Positions 1 to 6,223 of a stretch of DNA of 6,223 nt are shown in pieces. The stretch's first letter is position 1. Each line of letters begins with the position of its first letter. Source of the stretch: Comamonadaceae bacterium (GTDB taxonomy: Bacteria; Pseudomonadota; Gammaproteobacteria; Burkholderiales; Burkholderiaceae_C); contig CANHGF010000163.1 of assembly GCA_947460065.1 (NCBI GenBank), forward strand, positions 1 through 6,223, read 5' to 3'. Both the position numbers and the translations under genes were made by a program. Below the pieces are notes generated by a model. It did no database searches, had not been told where the DNA came from, and was given only the letters and a program-made list of their open reading frames with translations.

Positions 1-46
1 CCACAGCACTGACCCATGCCTTGAACCGTCGCCTTGACCCGACTCA

Positions 47-77
47 TTGGGAGCGCCGCCCTCGGCGCGATGCGGCC
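47..77 (+). repeat. REP-like palindrome, plus orientation, copy 1
   Basis: A head GGGAGC (49-54) overlaps a perfect 6-bp stem, GCGCCG (53-58) and CGGCGC (63-68), around the loop CCCT (59-62). A conserved tail GCGATGCGGCC (67-77) follows. This head/stem/loop/GCGA layout resembles the REP sequences of Pseudomonas and relatives that are mobilised by RAYT (TnpA-REP, Y1 transposase-like) enzymes. That resemblance is from knowledge of the family; no RAYT gene is in this window. Confidence 0.7.
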
Positions 78-104
78 ATCAAGCAGATCCAGCCCTTGAA
101 CGAA

Positions 105-137
105 GGCCCCATCGCTGCGAGGGCGCAGCTCCCACAG
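105..137 (-). repeat. REP-like palindrome, minus orientation, copy 1
   Basis: Read on the minus strand, the head CTGTGGGAGC (137-128) is followed by a perfect 6-bp stem, GCTGCG (129-124) and CGCAGC (119-114), around the loop CCCT (123-120). The tail GCGATGGGGCC (115-105) follows. The stem sequence differs from the plus-oriented module but stays fully paired, while head, loop and GCGATG tail are the same. That is compensatory change, which supports a structured element. With the module at 47-77 it forms an inverted REP doublet. Confidence 0.7.
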
Positions 138-177
138 CACTGACCCATGCCTTGAACCGTCGCCTTGACCCGACTCA

Positions 178-208
178 TTGGGAGCGCCGCCCTCGGCGCG
201 ATGCGGCC
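178..208 (+). repeat. REP-like palindrome, plus orientation, copy 2
   Basis: An exact copy of the module at 47-77, displaced by 131 bp. The stem is GCGCCG (184-189) and CGGCGC (194-199) around CCCT. An ATG formed by the bases just upstream (178) would open a frame into tex, but that frame merely translates the repeat. Confidence 0.7.
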
Positions 209-235
209 ATCAAGCAGATCCAGCCCTTGAACAAA

Positions 236-268
236 GGCACTATCGCGGCGATGGCGCGGTCCCCACAA
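236..268 (-). repeat. REP-like palindrome, minus orientation, degenerate copy 2
   Basis: On the minus strand it reads TTGTGGGGA at the head (268-260), then arms ACCGCG (260-255) and CGCCGC (250-245) around CCAT, then the tail GCGATAGTGCC (246-236). Only 4 of 6 stem positions pair, so this is a decayed or different REP subtype compared with 105-137. It ends the recognisable array. Confidence 0.6.
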
Positions 269-289
269 ATGCGCCCGTCCTCCTGAAAA

Positions 290-303
290 CTGCCCTGTGG
301 CAG
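290..303 (+). other. Small perfect hairpin upstream of the terminator
   Basis: CTGCC (290-294) and GGCAG (299-303) pair perfectly around the loop CTGT. No T-run follows, so it is not a terminator by itself. It sits between the repeat array and the terminator at 318-339 and may simply be a 3' end or leader structure. Confidence 0.35.
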
Positions 304-317
304 AATCCCGCAGCCTC

Positions 318-339
318 GAGCCAAGCGGGCTCTTTTTTT
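318..339 (+). terminator. Intrinsic (rho-independent) terminator, plus strand
   Basis: GAGCC (318-322) pairs with GGCTC (328-332) across the loop AAGCG and is followed directly by seven T residues (333-339). The orientation stops transcripts moving rightward toward tex. It ends either an upstream transcript from outside the window or a tex leader (attenuation). A competing pairing, CCCGC (307-311) with GCGGG (325-329), would use part of the 3' arm and disrupt the terminator stem. The stem is short (5 bp), so efficiency is uncertain. The terminator lies only 33 bases before the tex start codon. Confidence 0.65.
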
Positions 340-372
340 GCTCTATCTCGCGCGGCCTCGCGGCCAGTTTTC

Positions 373-2733
373 ATGAATCACATCCTTGCCCAAATTGCGA
401 CCGAGCTCAGGGTTCGGCCGGCACAAGTGGAGGCTGCTGCCGATTTGCTCGACGGTGGAGCCACAGTCCCCTTTATCGCCCGTTACCGCAAAGAGGCCAC
501 CGGCGGCCTTGACGATATTCAGTTGCGCGAGTTGCAGTACCGCCTGGGTTACCTGCGGGAGATGCAGGAGCGGCGCATAGCCATACTCAAAAGCATAGAA
601 GAGCAGGGCAAGCTCACGCCCGATTTGCGCGCAGCGATCGAGGCGGCCGCCACCAAGCAAGACCTGGAAGACCTCTACCTGCCCTTTAAACCCAAGCGCC
701 GCACCAAGGGCCAGATCGCCCGTGAAGCCGGCATTGAGCCTTTGGCTGACCTGCTGTTCAACGATCCCCAGCGGGTGCCTCTGGATGAAGCCCAGGCCTA
801 TGTGCTCAAGGACAAGACCGAGGCCGGCGACGACTTCAGCACCGTGCAGGCGGTGCTCGACGGGGTGCGCGACATCCTCTCGGAGCGCTGGGCCGAAGAT
901 GCGCCGCTGGTGCAGTCGCTGCGCAACTGGCTGTGGGCTGAAGGTCTGCTGGCCTCCAAGCTGGTGGCTGGCAAGGACGAGAGCAACTCCGATCACGCCA
1001 AGTTCCGCGACTACTTTGACTATGACGAGCCGATCAGTCGCGTGCCCTCGCACAGAGCCTTGGCGGTGTTCCGGGGGCGCAGCCTGGAGATCCTCGATGC
1101 CAAGCTCAGTTTGCCCGAAGTGCTCGACGCGCAGGGCAAGCCGCCTTCCGTCTCATTGGCCGAAGGCAAGATCGCGCTGCACCTGGGCTGGAGCCACAAG
1201 GCCAGGCCCGCCGATGACCTGATCCGCAAGGCGGTGGCCTGGACCTGGCGCGTCAAGCTCAGCCTTTCCCTTGAGCGCGACCTCTTCGCCCGCCTGCGCG
1301 AGGAGGCCGAGAAGGTGGCGATCAAAGTGTTTGCCGACAACCTGCGCGACCTGCTGCTGGCAGCACCGGCCGGACCGCGTGTGGTCATGGGTCTGGACCC
1401 CGGCATACGCACCGGTGTCAAGGTGGCGGTGGTGGATGCCACCGGCAAGCTGGTCGATACCGCTACCGTCTTCCCACACGAGCCGCGCCGTGACTGGGAC
1501 GGTTCCTTGTTCGCCCTGGCCAAGTTGTGCGAGAAGCACTGCGTTAATCTGATCGCCATCGGCAACGGCACCGCCAGCCGCGAGACCGACAAGCTCGCCG
1601 GCGATCTGATCAAGCAGCTGGCTAAGCTGCACCCCGAGCAGGCCTTGCAGAAGGTGGTGGTCAGCGAGGCTGGCGCCTCGGTGTATTCGGCCAGCGAATT
1701 TGCCTCGCAGGAGATGCCCGACGTCGATGTGAGCTTGCGCGGCGCGGCCAGCATCGCGCGGCGCTTGCAGGATCCGCTGGCTGAGTTGGTCAAGATCGAC
1801 CCCAAGTCGATCGGCGTGGGCCAATACCAGCACGACGTCAACCAGAGCGAACTGGCGCGCAGCCTGGACGCGGTGGTCGAGGACTGCGTCAACAGCGTCG
1901 GAGTGGATCTGAACACCGCTAGCGTCCCCTTGCTGGCGCGGGTTTCGGGCCTGTCGCAGACCACGGCCCGTTCAGTGGTGCGCTGGCGTGACACCAACGG
2001 CGCCTTCCAAAGCCGCGCCGACTTGCTCAAGGTCACGGGCTTGGGGCCCAAGACCTTCGAGCAGAGCGCCGGCTTCTTGCGCATCCGCGCCGGCGGTAAC
2101 CCCCTGGACGTCACCGGCGTTCACCCTGAGACCTACCCCGTGGTTGAGAAAATCATGGCGCACACCGGCAAACCCGTGGCCGAGCTCATGGGCAGGGCCG
2201 ATATGCTCAAGTCGCTCAAGCCCGAGTTGTTCGCCAATGAGCAGTTTGGTGTGATCACGGTCAAGGACATCCTGACCGAGCTGGAAAAGCCAGGCCGTGA
2301 TCCGCGCCCTGATTTTCAGGTGGCGCGCTTTACCGAGGGTGTGGAGGATCTGGCCGACCTCAAAGAGGGCATGGTGCTCGAAGGCACGGTGTCCAATGTG
2401 GCGCAGTTTGGCGCCTTCGTCGACCTCGGCGTTCACCAAGACGGGCTGGTCCATGTGAGCCAACTCGCCAACAAATTTGTGAGCGATGCGCGCGAAGTGG
2501 TCAAGACCGGCGACATCGTCAAGGTGCGGGTGCTGGAGGTGGACATGGCGCGCAAGCGCATCAGTCTGAGTATGAAGCTCGATACCGCCCCCGCTCGGAC
2601 CGGTGGCCCGCGTGAAAACCGATTCGAGGGGGCAGGGCGCGGCCAGCGCCCGCCGCCGCAGCGCCAGCCTGAGCCTACATCACAAGGGGCGATGGCCTCG
2701 GCCTTTGCCAAGCTGCAGGGCTTGCGCAAATAG
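373..2733 (+). CDS. tex: Tex, RNA-binding transcription accessory protein
   Basis: A complete 786-residue protein; the family is usually 770-790 residues. Tex is a cytoplasmic nucleic-acid-binding protein related to eukaryotic Spt6 and is linked to transcription and stress tolerance. Domains in order: the helical Tex N-terminal region (about 1-330, with the family signature [15 protein letters not shown] near 34-48); a YqgF/RNase H-like fold (starting at GLDPGIRTG, 340-348, with [10 protein letters not shown] at 397-406 and [11 protein letters not shown] at 431-441); a helix-hairpin-helix region (about 505-565, containing [16 protein letters not shown]); and an S1 domain (663-736). A Pro/Arg/Gln/Gly-rich linker follows and ends in [14 protein letters not shown] chose ATG 373 because [12 protein letters not shown] is the normal family N-terminus. 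An in-frame ATG at 178 would add 65 residues translated from the REP array and the terminator. No clear Shine-Dalgarno sequence precedes 373. A short GGCC/GGCC hairpin (354-365) lies just upstream. It is convergent with the minus-strand operon. Confidence 0.96.
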   Translation: MNHILAQIATELRVRPAQVEAAADLLDGGATVPFIARYRKEATGGLDDIQLRELQYRLGYLREMQERRIAILKSIEEQGKLTPDLRAAIEAAATKQDLEDLYLPFKPKRRTKGQIAREAGIEPLADLLFNDPQRVPLDEAQAYVLKDKTEAGDDFSTVQAVLDGVRDILSERWAEDAPLVQSLRNWLWAEGLLASKLVAGKDESNSDHAKFRDYFDYDEPISRVPSHRALAVFRGRSLEILDAKLSLPEVLDAQGKPPSVSLAEGKIALHLGWSHKARPADDLIRKAVAWTWRVKLSLSLERDLFARLREEAEKVAIKVFADNLRDLLLAAPAGPRVVMGLDPGIRTGVKVAVVDATGKLVDTATVFPHEPRRDWDGSLFALAKLCEKHCVNLIAIGNGTASRETDKLAGDLIKQLAKLHPEQALQKVVVSEAGASVYSASEFASQEMPDVDVSLRGAASIARRLQDPLAELVKIDPKSIGVGQYQHDVNQSELARSLDAVVEDCVNSVGVDLNTASVPLLARVSGLSQTTARSVVRWRDTNGAFQSRADLLKVTGLGPKTFEQSAGFLRIRAGGNPLDVTGVHPETYPVVEKIMAHTGKPVAELMGRADMLKSLKPELFANEQFGVITVKDILTELEKPGRDPRPDFQVARFTEGVEDLADLKEGMVLEGTVSNVAQFGAFVDLGVHQDGLVHVSQLANKFVSDAREVVKTGDIVKVRVLEVDMARKRISLSMKLDTAPARTGGPRENRFEGAGRGQRPPPQRQPEPTSQGAMASAFAKLQGLRK

Positions 2734-2766
2734 GGCGCTGCTCTGTCAAAGGATAGGCCGGCAGGG
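2734..2766. other. Convergent intergenic gap without a recognisable terminator
   Basis: Only 33 bp separate the tex stop codon from the stop codon of the last minus-strand operon gene. I see no GC stem followed by a T-run on either strand. The best inverted pair is CAAAG (2747-2751) with CTTTG (2775-2779), which is long-looped and weak. Termination may be rho-dependent, or the convergent transcripts may overlap. Confidence 0.5.
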
Positions 2767-3768
2767 TCAGTCAGCTTTGATCCGGGCAGCGCGAATCACC
2801 TCGCCCCAGCGCGTTCGCTCCCCAACGAGAAACTCTTCGAAGGCGGCCGGCGCCATGGGGCGAAACGTCTCCACCCCGAGCTTGCGCAGGGCGGCCTGCG
2901 TCTCGGGCGATCCGAGCACCGCAGTCATCTCCGCGGCTAGGCGCTGGACGATGGCCTCGGGCACACCAGCAGGCGCCACCAGCCCGAACCAGTTGGCGAA
3001 ATTCATGCTCGGATAGCCTTCTTCGCGCAGCGTGGGCGTCGTCGGCATATCGAAGAAGCGGCCGCTGGTGGAGACGGCAAAGACTTTGATCTTGCCACTG
3101 CGTGCCAGAGCGACGGCGCTGCCCGCAGGCAGCATCTGCAGATCAGTGTGGCCGCCCAGCAAAGACGTCACAGCGGGGGCCTGGCCCTGGAAGGGTACAT
3201 GCCGAATATCCAGTCCGGCAATACCCTTGAAGGTTTCCACTGCGATCTGCGAGGTACTCCCCAGGCCGGCCGATGAGTAGGTGTATTTGCCCGGCTCCCG
3301 TTTGATCAGCTCGACCAATTCCTTGGTCGTGCTGGCGGGGAAATCCGGCCGCGCCACCACCGCGAAGGGGTTGATCGCGAAGGGGGCAATGCCGACGAAG
3401 CTCTTTTGCGGGTCATAGGGCAGGTTGCTGCGCAGGTTGGCAGCAATGGCATGCGTCTCGGCGCTGGCCAGCAGCAGGGTGTAGCCATCGGCCGGTGCTC
3501 GCGACACTGCCTCTGCACCCAGGGTGCCTGCCGCGCCTGCCCTGTTCTCGACCACCACAGGCGAGGGCAGCCTCTCGGAGAGCCTCTGTGCGATGAGTCG
3601 TCCGGCCGAGTCGGTGATACCGCCTGCCGGCCAGGGCACCACCAGCTTGATCGGCCGTTCCGGATATCCCTGGGCAGACACGGCAGCGGCCGTCAACAAG
3701 GCCGCCATGGGTAGCAGCAGCTTGAGCAGGCCCCGCCGCGATTGCATTTCAGAGTGACTGCCGTGCAT
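2767..3768 (-). CDS. Bug/TctC-family periplasmic substrate-binding protein (second of pair)
   Basis: 333 residues, a normal length for tripartite tricarboxylate transporter (TTT) binding proteins. In this family the protein captures a small carboxylate in the periplasm and passes it to a TctA/TctB-type permease. The N-terminus carries SRRGLLK (10-16), close to the twin-arginine consensus, then a hydrophobic stretch and a VSA cleavage site (after Ala32), so export may be by Tat. The mature protein starts with the family signature YPERPIKLVVPWPAGG (35-50), with Asp53 just after it. VVENRAG (72-78) and ADGYTLLLASAETH (93-106) follow. Start ATG 3768 is supported by GGAG at 3779-3776, 7 bases upstream; Met8 has no such signal. 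It lies 55 bp behind its paralogue and is the last gene of the operon. The ligand cannot be read from the sequence. Confidence 0.93.
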   Translation of the reverse strand: MHGSHSEMQSRRGLLKLLLPMAALLTAAAVSAQGYPERPIKLVVPWPAGGITDSAGRLIAQRLSERLPSPVVVENRAGAAGTLGAEAVSRAPADGYTLLLASAETHAIAANLRSNLPYDPQKSFVGIAPFAINPFAVVARPDFPASTTKELVELIKREPGKYTYSSAGLGSTSQIAVETFKGIAGLDIRHVPFQGQAPAVTSLLGGHTDLQMLPAGSAVALARSGKIKVFAVSTSGRFFDMPTTPTLREEGYPSMNFANWFGLVAPAGVPEAIVQRLAAEMTAVLGSPETQAALRKLGVETFRPMAPAAFEEFLVGERTRWGEVIRAARIKAD

Positions 3769-3775
3769 GTGTTTT

Positions 3776-3779
3776 CTCC
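3776..3779 (-). promoter_or_regulatory. Shine-Dalgarno site deciding the start of the second binding protein
   Basis: GGAG on the minus strand lies 7 bases before the ATG at 3768, in an A/T-rich leader (aaaacac spacer, preceded by tttttattt). It favours the longer N-terminus over the internal Met8 at 3747, which has no purine-rich site. Confidence 0.65.
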
Positions 3780-3823
3780 AAATAAAAACCGAGGGGGCGC
3801 TTTGACGCGGCGAGGGTTGCGGA

Positions 3824-4801
3824 TCAGTTCAGGTCGATCTTCGCATTGGCCACCGTGCTGCTCCAGCGCGCATGCTCGTCGGCGATGAAGCGCTGGAAGG
3901 TGGCTGGCGATTGCTTGATCAGGTCCACGCCGCGCGCGCGGAAGGAGCTCTGCAGCTCCCCACTGGCCAGCGCCACATCCAGCGCCGAAGACAGCCTTGC
4001 CACGACTGAATCCGGCGTTTTTGCCGGCGCGACGATGCCAAACCAGTTGGCGGCCACCAGACTGTCATAGCCTGCTTCGCGCAGCGTCGCCACCTCCGGC
4101 ATCAAGGGCGTGCGCGACGAGGTCATCGCAGCGATAACGGTGATCTTGCCGGTCGGATTGACCGCAACGGCGCGGCCCACCGGCATCACCAGCAGGTCGA
4201 TCTGTCCGCCCAGCAGCGCGGTCTCGGCCGGCGCCGTGCCATTGAAGGGCACGTGAACCATATTGATGCCAGCTTGCAGCTTGAACATCTCCATGGCAAT
4301 CTGGCCGGTACTGCCGGCGCCCCAGGATCCGTAGTTGAGCTTGCCCGGGTTGGCCTGGGCATAAGCCACCAGCGACTTGATATCGCGCACCGCAAGCGTG
4401 GCCCGAGCCACCACCATGAAGGGGTTGATGGCAAAGGAGCCGATGGGCTGAAAGTCTTTTTGCGGGTCGTAAGGCATGCGCTTGGCAGCGCTGGTGATGG
4501 AGTGTGTTTCCGCGCTCGCCACCAGCAGCGTGTAGCCGTCCGGTGCGGCGCGCGCCACGGCGGCGGCGCCGATTTGGCCATTGGCGCCGGCGCGGTTTTC
4601 CACCACCACCGCTTTACCCAACTGGTTGCCCAGTTGCAGGGCCAGTGCGCGTGAGACGGCATCGGTGTTGCCACCGGCTGGCCAGGGCACGACCAGGGTA
4701 ATGGGACGCTGCGGGAATTCGTCTGCTGCGGCAGCAGACAAGCTCAGGCCAGCAGCCAAGCTAGCGAGGGCGGCGGCGAGGAGGAAAGACTGACGTTTCA
4801 T
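3824..4801 (-). CDS. Bug/TctC-family periplasmic substrate-binding protein (first of pair)
   Basis: 325 residues. It has an N-terminal signal peptide of ordinary Sec type: MKRQ, a long Ala/Leu core, and likely cleavage at SAAAA|DE (after Ala26), with no twin-arginine pair. The mature N-terminus has FPQRPITLVVPWPAGG (29-44) with Asp47, then VVENRAGANGQIG (66-78) and PDGYTLLVASAETH (87-100), all typical of TTT-system binding proteins. It is a clear paralogue of the downstream gene: both share SAETH, YDPQK and an FAINPF-VVAR block. A longer reading from 4846 would add 15 residues (MECLRGPW...), but AAGGAG at 4813-4808 and a proper signal peptide place the start at 4801. That ATG overlaps the stop codon of the upstream enzyme gene as ATGA (4801-4798), so translation is probably coupled. 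No permease gene is nearby in the window. The substrate is presumably a small carboxylate related to the upstream enzymes. Confidence 0.93.
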   Translation of the reverse strand: MKRQSFLLAAALASLAAGLSLSAAAADEFPQRPITLVVPWPAGGNTDAVSRALALQLGNQLGKAVVVENRAGANGQIGAAAVARAAPDGYTLLVASAETHSITSAAKRMPYDPQKDFQPIGSFAINPFMVVARATLAVRDIKSLVAYAQANPGKLNYGSWGAGSTGQIAMEMFKLQAGINMVHVPFNGTAPAETALLGGQIDLLVMPVGRAVAVNPTGKITVIAAMTSSRTPLMPEVATLREAGYDSLVAANWFGIVAPAKTPDSVVARLSSALDVALASGELQSSFRARGVDLIKQSPATFQRFIADEHARWSSTVANAKIDLN

Positions 4802-5487
4802 GGATCGCTCCTTGGGGACAGGCCAAGGGCCGCGCAGGCATTCCATGCCGCGGCCTTGACAGACGACCAGGCAGGCCGCCCGGTCTCGCGTGCGAGGGCG
4901 CCGAGCACCCCATGTGAGGGCAGCTGGGAGCAGGCCACGAAAATGGCGTCGCTGGGCGCCTGGGCGGCCAGGTACGCGTTCTCCCTGACACGGCGCTCAT
5001 CGATGGCCAACAGCTCCTGGATATTGGCCACCTCTATGCGTTGGAAAGCGGCAATGCGCAAGTCACTTTGATCTAGGAAGGCCCGCAAGGCGTCGTTGAC
5101 CAGATCCCCGTAGGGGGTCAACACCGACACGCTGCGCGCCTGCGTTGACCTCAGCGCGGCCAGCATGGAACCGGCGGCAGACACTGTGGGAACACCTGTG
5201 ATCTGCTGCAGGTCCTGGCAGAACTCGCGGTCGCCATCCGGGCCAGCAAGAAAGCCAGCCGCGGTGCAGCCCATCACCACCACGTCAGGCTTGTCTGCCC
5301 GCAGGGCCTGGCCGGCCTCAGCCACCCGCTCACGCTCGGCAGGGAGGTCCTGCGGCCTGAGAGTTCCCTGGGGGCGGGTGATGCGCTTGATCGACAGCCG
5401 AATCGGGCAGGGGAACCAGGCCCGAAGTTCCGGCTCCAGGGTGGTGTTGGTGGCCGGCATGACGAGGCCGACAGTGATCTCAGACAT
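4798..5487 (-). CDS. Asp/Glu racemase-superfamily enzyme, maleate cis-trans isomerase-like
   Basis: 229 residues, no signal peptide, so cytoplasmic. The superfamily is a two-domain, cofactor-independent fold that uses a pair of facing cysteines. Visible features: the N-terminal substrate loop VGLVMPATNTTLE with Asn14; the first cysteine in VMGCTAAG (Cys74); VLTPYGDLVN with Tyr126; Asn155; and the second cysteine in FVACSQLP (Cys186). This Asn/Cys/Tyr/Cys set is the one known from maleate isomerases, which convert maleate to fumarate, so both catalytic cysteines are present. The protein is slightly short of the roughly 250 residues usual for them. Alternatives are ectoine-utilisation EutA-like proteins or another racemase of the superfamily. 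Start ATG 5487 is supported by GGAG at 5500-5497, 9 bases upstream; the frame stays open to 5766, but that stretch overlaps the upstream gene. It follows that gene by 20 bp and overlaps the next gene by 4 bases. Confidence 0.85.
   Translation of the reverse strand: MSEITVGLVMPATNTTLEPELRAWFPCPIRLSIKRITRPQGTLRPQDLPAERERVAEAGQALRADKPDVVVMGCTAAGFLAGPDGDREFCQDLQQITGVPTVSAAGSMLAALRSTQARSVSVLTPYGDLVNDALRAFLDQSDLRIAAFQRIEVANIQELLAIDERRVRENAYLAAQAPSDAIFVACSQLPSHGVLGALARETGRPAWSSVKAAAWNACAALGLSPRSDP
4808..4813 (-). promoter_or_regulatory. Strong Shine-Dalgarno site for the first binding protein
   Basis: AAGGAG on the minus strand lies 6 bases before ATG 4801 and inside the 3' end of the upstream enzyme gene. 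It fixes the start of the binding protein and rules out the longer reading from 4846. Confidence 0.75.
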
Positions 5488-5496
5488 GGTTGTTGA

Positions 5497-5500
5497 CTCC
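5497..5500 (-). promoter_or_regulatory. Shine-Dalgarno site of the maleate-isomerase-like gene
   Basis: GGAG on the minus strand, 9 bases before ATG 5487, lies in the 20-bp gap after the upstream gene's TAA (5510-5508). It supports 5487 over upstream in-frame starts that lie inside the preceding gene. Confidence 0.6.
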
Positions 5501-5507
5501 AGGTGAA

Positions 5508-6223
5508 TTACATCTCGAGCAGGCGGCCGTAGCCTGAAACCGGTGCCTTGATACGCGCAGAGCGCAGGGCCTGCCACATCATGCATCCGGCACTGGATAT
5601 CGCCGGCTTGCCCAGGTCGGCTTCCAGTGCGCCGAGCACTGACAGCGTAGGCAGCCCGACCCCGCTGATGAAGACCGCCTGCGCCTCGGGGCAGTCCACC
5701 TGCCGGCCCAGGTGGTAGACACGCTCTTCGGTCTCCTCGAAGATGCTCCTGACCTCGGGCAGCCATTTCATGTCCGCGACCTTCAGGCCATAGGACTGCA
5801 GCACCTCGCGGCTCTTGCGGCTGAGCGCCTCGTCGTAGGCGGTTCCGACAGCGATGGAGTTCACCCCGAGCGCCTCGCAGGCGGCCACGACGCTGCCGAA
5901 GGTGGTGATGAAGGGAATGCCGATCCGGTCCTGAATGCGGGCCACCAGTTCAGCCTCGCGCTCTTTGCCCAGGTAGTAGCTGGTGGCGGTGTGCGCCAGC
6001 ACCATCACATCGGGCTTGACGCTGGCCAGCATCTCCACCACCTCATCGAGGTGCTCGATATGGCTGGCGGCCCGGCTCAGCAGCGTCTCCAGCGTCCCCA
6101 CCGGACCGCGTGCGACCATGCGCCCAAAGTGGACCGAAACGCCGTCAGGCGCCAGCTCCACCATCTCGCGTTCGACCGTGGGCGTGGCCGGCGGAATCAG
6201 AAAGCCGATGCGTGCGCGCCAGC
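5508..6223 (-). CDS. Arylmalonate decarboxylase-like protein lacking the catalytic cysteines (5' end outside window)
   Basis: 237 codons are visible. The frame stays open through the right window edge, and the residues before Met at 6164 (RIGFLIPPATPTVERE) are the family's first beta strand and loop. The true start is therefore outside the window, and 6164 is not the start. The protein belongs to the Asp/Glu racemase/AMDase/maleate isomerase superfamily. Recalled from memory, Bordetella AMDase matches it end to end: PPA near the N-terminus, TAY (codons near 5840) corresponding to the Tyr126 region, and a terminal GYGRL. At the first cysteine position (Gly74 in AMDase) there is a His (codon 5991-5993, in LAHTATSYYLG). 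At the Cys188 position there is a Gly (codon 5661-5663, in FISGVGLP). Thr75 and Tyr126 equivalents are retained. No signal peptide is visible. It is the first visible gene of the operon, 20 bp ahead of the maleate-isomerase-like gene. The family call is firm; the activity is unknown and may not be decarboxylation. Confidence 0.85.
   Translation of the reverse strand, partial: WRARIGFLIPPATPTVEREMVELAPDGVSVHFGRMVARGPVGTLETLLSRAASHIEHLDEVVEMLASVKPDVMVLAHTATSYYLGKEREAELVARIQDRIGIPFITTFGSVVAACEALGVNSIAVGTAYDEALSRKSREVLQSYGLKVADMKWLPEVRSIFEETEERVYHLGRQVDCPEAQAVFISGVGLPTLSVLGALEADLGKPAISSAGCMMWQALRSARIKAPVSGYGRLLEM

Larger units (their letters stand above)
1..262. repeat. 131-bp tandem duplication made of REP-like modules
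   Basis: Two head-to-tail units, 1-131 and 132-262. The first 101 bases of each unit (1-101 and 132-232) are identical. The last 30 bases differ at 8 positions by my count, and these differences all fall in the minus-oriented hairpin module. Each unit contains one plus-oriented and one minus-oriented REP-like hairpin separated by about 27 bp. Bases 1-6 (ccacag) match the head of the minus-oriented module at 132-137, so the array very probably continues to the left of the window. I see no coding gene here: the open frames crossing it are low-complexity translations of the repeat. Confidence 0.9.

Noticed and set aside
1..268. CRISPR array
   Set aside because: Only two long (131 bp) units with no short direct repeat plus unique spacer pattern; the internal symmetry is that of inverted hairpin pairs.
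47..286. Small Ala/Arg/Pro-rich proteins encoded in the repeat array
   Set aside because: Open frames on both strands arise from the duplicated GC-rich repeat; no ribosome-binding site or family resemblance.
178..372. 65-residue N-terminal extension of Tex from ATG 178
   Set aside because: It translates a REP module and an intrinsic terminator, has no family similarity, and the standard Tex N-terminus begins at 373.
1020..2114. 364-codon open frame antisense to tex, and other long antisense frames at 343-1053, 1153-1833 and 1972-2463
   Set aside because: Frames of this kind are expected opposite a GC-rich gene. Their translations show no domain or plausible start context, while the plus-strand frame is plainly Tex.
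3769..3823. Terminator or internal promoter between the two binding-protein genes
   Set aside because: A T-rich run (tttttattt on the minus strand) is present, but no GC stem precedes it and no convincing -35/-10 pair is visible. It looks like an A/T-rich leader of the next gene.
6162..6164. Met at 6164 as the start of the AMDase-like gene
   Set aside because: The frame continues to the window edge, and the upstream residues RIGFLIPPATPTVERE are the conserved first strand and substrate loop of the family.

Overview
The window is GC-rich DNA that looks like a betaproteobacterium, most likely Burkholderiales. The main reason is the tandem pair of Bug/TctC-type periplasmic binding proteins, a family greatly expanded in that order. 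The codon usage and the Tex sequence fit this. The placement is inference; no taxonomic marker gene is present.

Layout: (1) Positions 1-268 hold no gene but a 131-bp tandem duplication built from short REP-like hairpin modules in alternating orientation, a REP-doublet (BIME/REPIN-like) array. The left window edge cuts into one more module. (2) Positions 269-372 hold three small hairpins. One (318-339) is a good intrinsic terminator on the + strand, lying just ahead of tex. (3) Positions 373-2733 (+) encode a complete Tex, the S1-domain RNA-binding transcription accessory protein. (4) A 33-bp convergent gap follows. (5) From 6223 down to 2767 the minus strand carries a compact four-gene operon, read right to left: an AMDase-like member of the Asp/Glu racemase superfamily (5' end outside the window), a maleate-isomerase-like member of the same superfamily, and two paralogous tripartite-tricarboxylate-type binding proteins. 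Gene spacing is 20 bp, a 4-base ATGA overlap, and 55 bp.

The operon pairs two cofactor-independent enol/enolate-type enzymes with two carboxylate-binding periplasmic proteins. A reasonable reading is uptake and isomerisation or decarboxylation of a small dicarboxylate (maleate-, malonate- or hydantoin-derived). No membrane component (TctA/TctB) and no regulator is visible here, so the substrate cannot be fixed. The most unusual gene is the first one. It aligns end to end with arylmalonate decarboxylase, yet both positions used for catalytic cysteines in this superfamily are replaced (by His and Gly), so it probably has altered chemistry or none. The second enzyme keeps both cysteines.
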